Assembly: GCF_018274385.1 (NCBI RefSeq)
Contig: NZ_JAAFYZ010000017.1
Location: 1-64,000 of the forward strand
Length of the DNA stretch: 64,000 bases
Direction of reading: 5' to 3'
Origin: Catenulispora pinistramenti
Lineage (GTDB): Bacteria > Actinomycetota > Actinomycetes > Streptomycetales > Catenulisporaceae
This document shows, in pieces, positions 63,628 through 64,000 of this stretch. A program made the translations under genes and the position numbers. Under the pieces are notes generated by a model, which saw nothing but the letters and a program-made list of their open reading frames with translations, was not told where the DNA came from and did no database searches. Numbering within the stretch: the first letter of the stretch is position 1; each line of letters begins with the position of its first letter.

Positions 63628-64000
63628 TGTCCATCGGTGTCACGATGTCAAACCCGGTGTCGCTTTGGCGCAATCGCAACTTCATGCTCTTCCTGACCGC
63701 GCAGACCCTTTCCTCGGTCGGCGACTCCTTCTCCTATGTGGCGATACCGCTGTTGGTCCTGCACACCACCGGTTCGATCGTGCAGATGGGTCTGGTCACC
63801 GGTGTGACCGGGGTGGCCTCCATCGGCACCGGCCTGGTCGCCGGGGTCATCGCCGACCGGGTCAACCGCCAGGCCCTGCTGATGGTGTGCGACATCGCGC
63901 GGTTCCTGCTCTACGGCCTGATCCCGGTGGTGTGGCTGTTCTCCCCGCAGCTGTGGTTCATCTACGTGGTGGTCCCGCTCGGCGCGGTCTTCGGCATGCT
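63628..64000 (+). CDS. MFS transporter, N-terminal part (runs off the window)
   Basis: The first 124 residues of a major facilitator: SLWRNRNFMLFLTAQTLSSV, GDSFSYVAIPLLVLHTTGS, GVTGVASIGTGLVAGVIADR and VNRQALLMVCDI. The loop GVIADRVNRQ is the MFS motif A region. GGGGAGG precedes ATG. It is divergent from the biosynthetic operon, so it is the likely exporter or self-resistance pump for the product. The C-terminal three quarters are outside the window. Confidence 0.88.

Overview
The window comes from a high-GC actinomycete: GC-rich wobble positions throughout, GTG starts, Shine-Dalgarno sites of the GGAGG type, ECF sigma factors, LacI/TetR/HxlR/MerR regulators, F420-type LLM enzymes and an NRPS-like cluster. 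The secreted glycosidases and the enzyme mix would fit a soil lineage such as Catenulispora or a relative, but that placement is only a guess. No tRNA, rRNA, CRISPR array or intact insertion sequence was seen.

Left part (1-30 kb): a gene-free end carrying a 115-bp inverted repeat, a frameshifted secreted-protein gene, a secreted GH92 alpha-mannosidase with its divergent LacI regulator, remnants of a reductase and an FAD monooxygenase, a TetR/SDR/SnoaL operon, a large secreted PA14-GH2-LamG enzyme, an ECF sigma pair and a DUF3068-like membrane protein. Then comes an Opp/Dpp-type sugar import operon (two permeases, two ATPases, lipoprotein binding protein, GH1 beta-glucosidase, LacI regulator) with two mirror-image operators and a dead LacI gene in front. 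An eCIS-like putative effector, a sugar-acid dehydratase and two lipoproteins follow.

Middle part (31-50 kb): single genes and small operons. These include an LLM oxidoreductase, an ATP-grasp ligase, an aminoacyl-phosphatidylglycerol synthase coupled to a membrane esterase, HxlR/SDR and MerR regulators, a GGCT-M24 fusion, two overlapping AlkB-like dioxygenases, and two secreted proteins that share an upstream element. A divergon follows in which an ECF sigma factor and a membrane Rieske protein face a cupredoxin, a Tat-exported metallophosphoesterase and a membrane protein, with identical promoter motifs on both sides.

Right part (50-64 kb): one compact minus-strand biosynthetic operon of about 13 kb. 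Its order is B12-type radical SAM, Cys-nucleophile alpha/beta hydrolase, second radical SAM, PCP-TE, stand-alone A domain, CmlA-type diiron beta-hydroxylase, shrunken mbtH, type II thioesterase, A-PCP and flavin halogenase. A divergent MFS exporter runs off the end. Nearly all junctions overlap, so it is probably one transcript. I know of no described pathway with this gene set.

Two themes recur. One is gene decay: seven fossils are scattered between working genes. The other is short tandem repeats that lie on the stop codons of genes or at protein termini.
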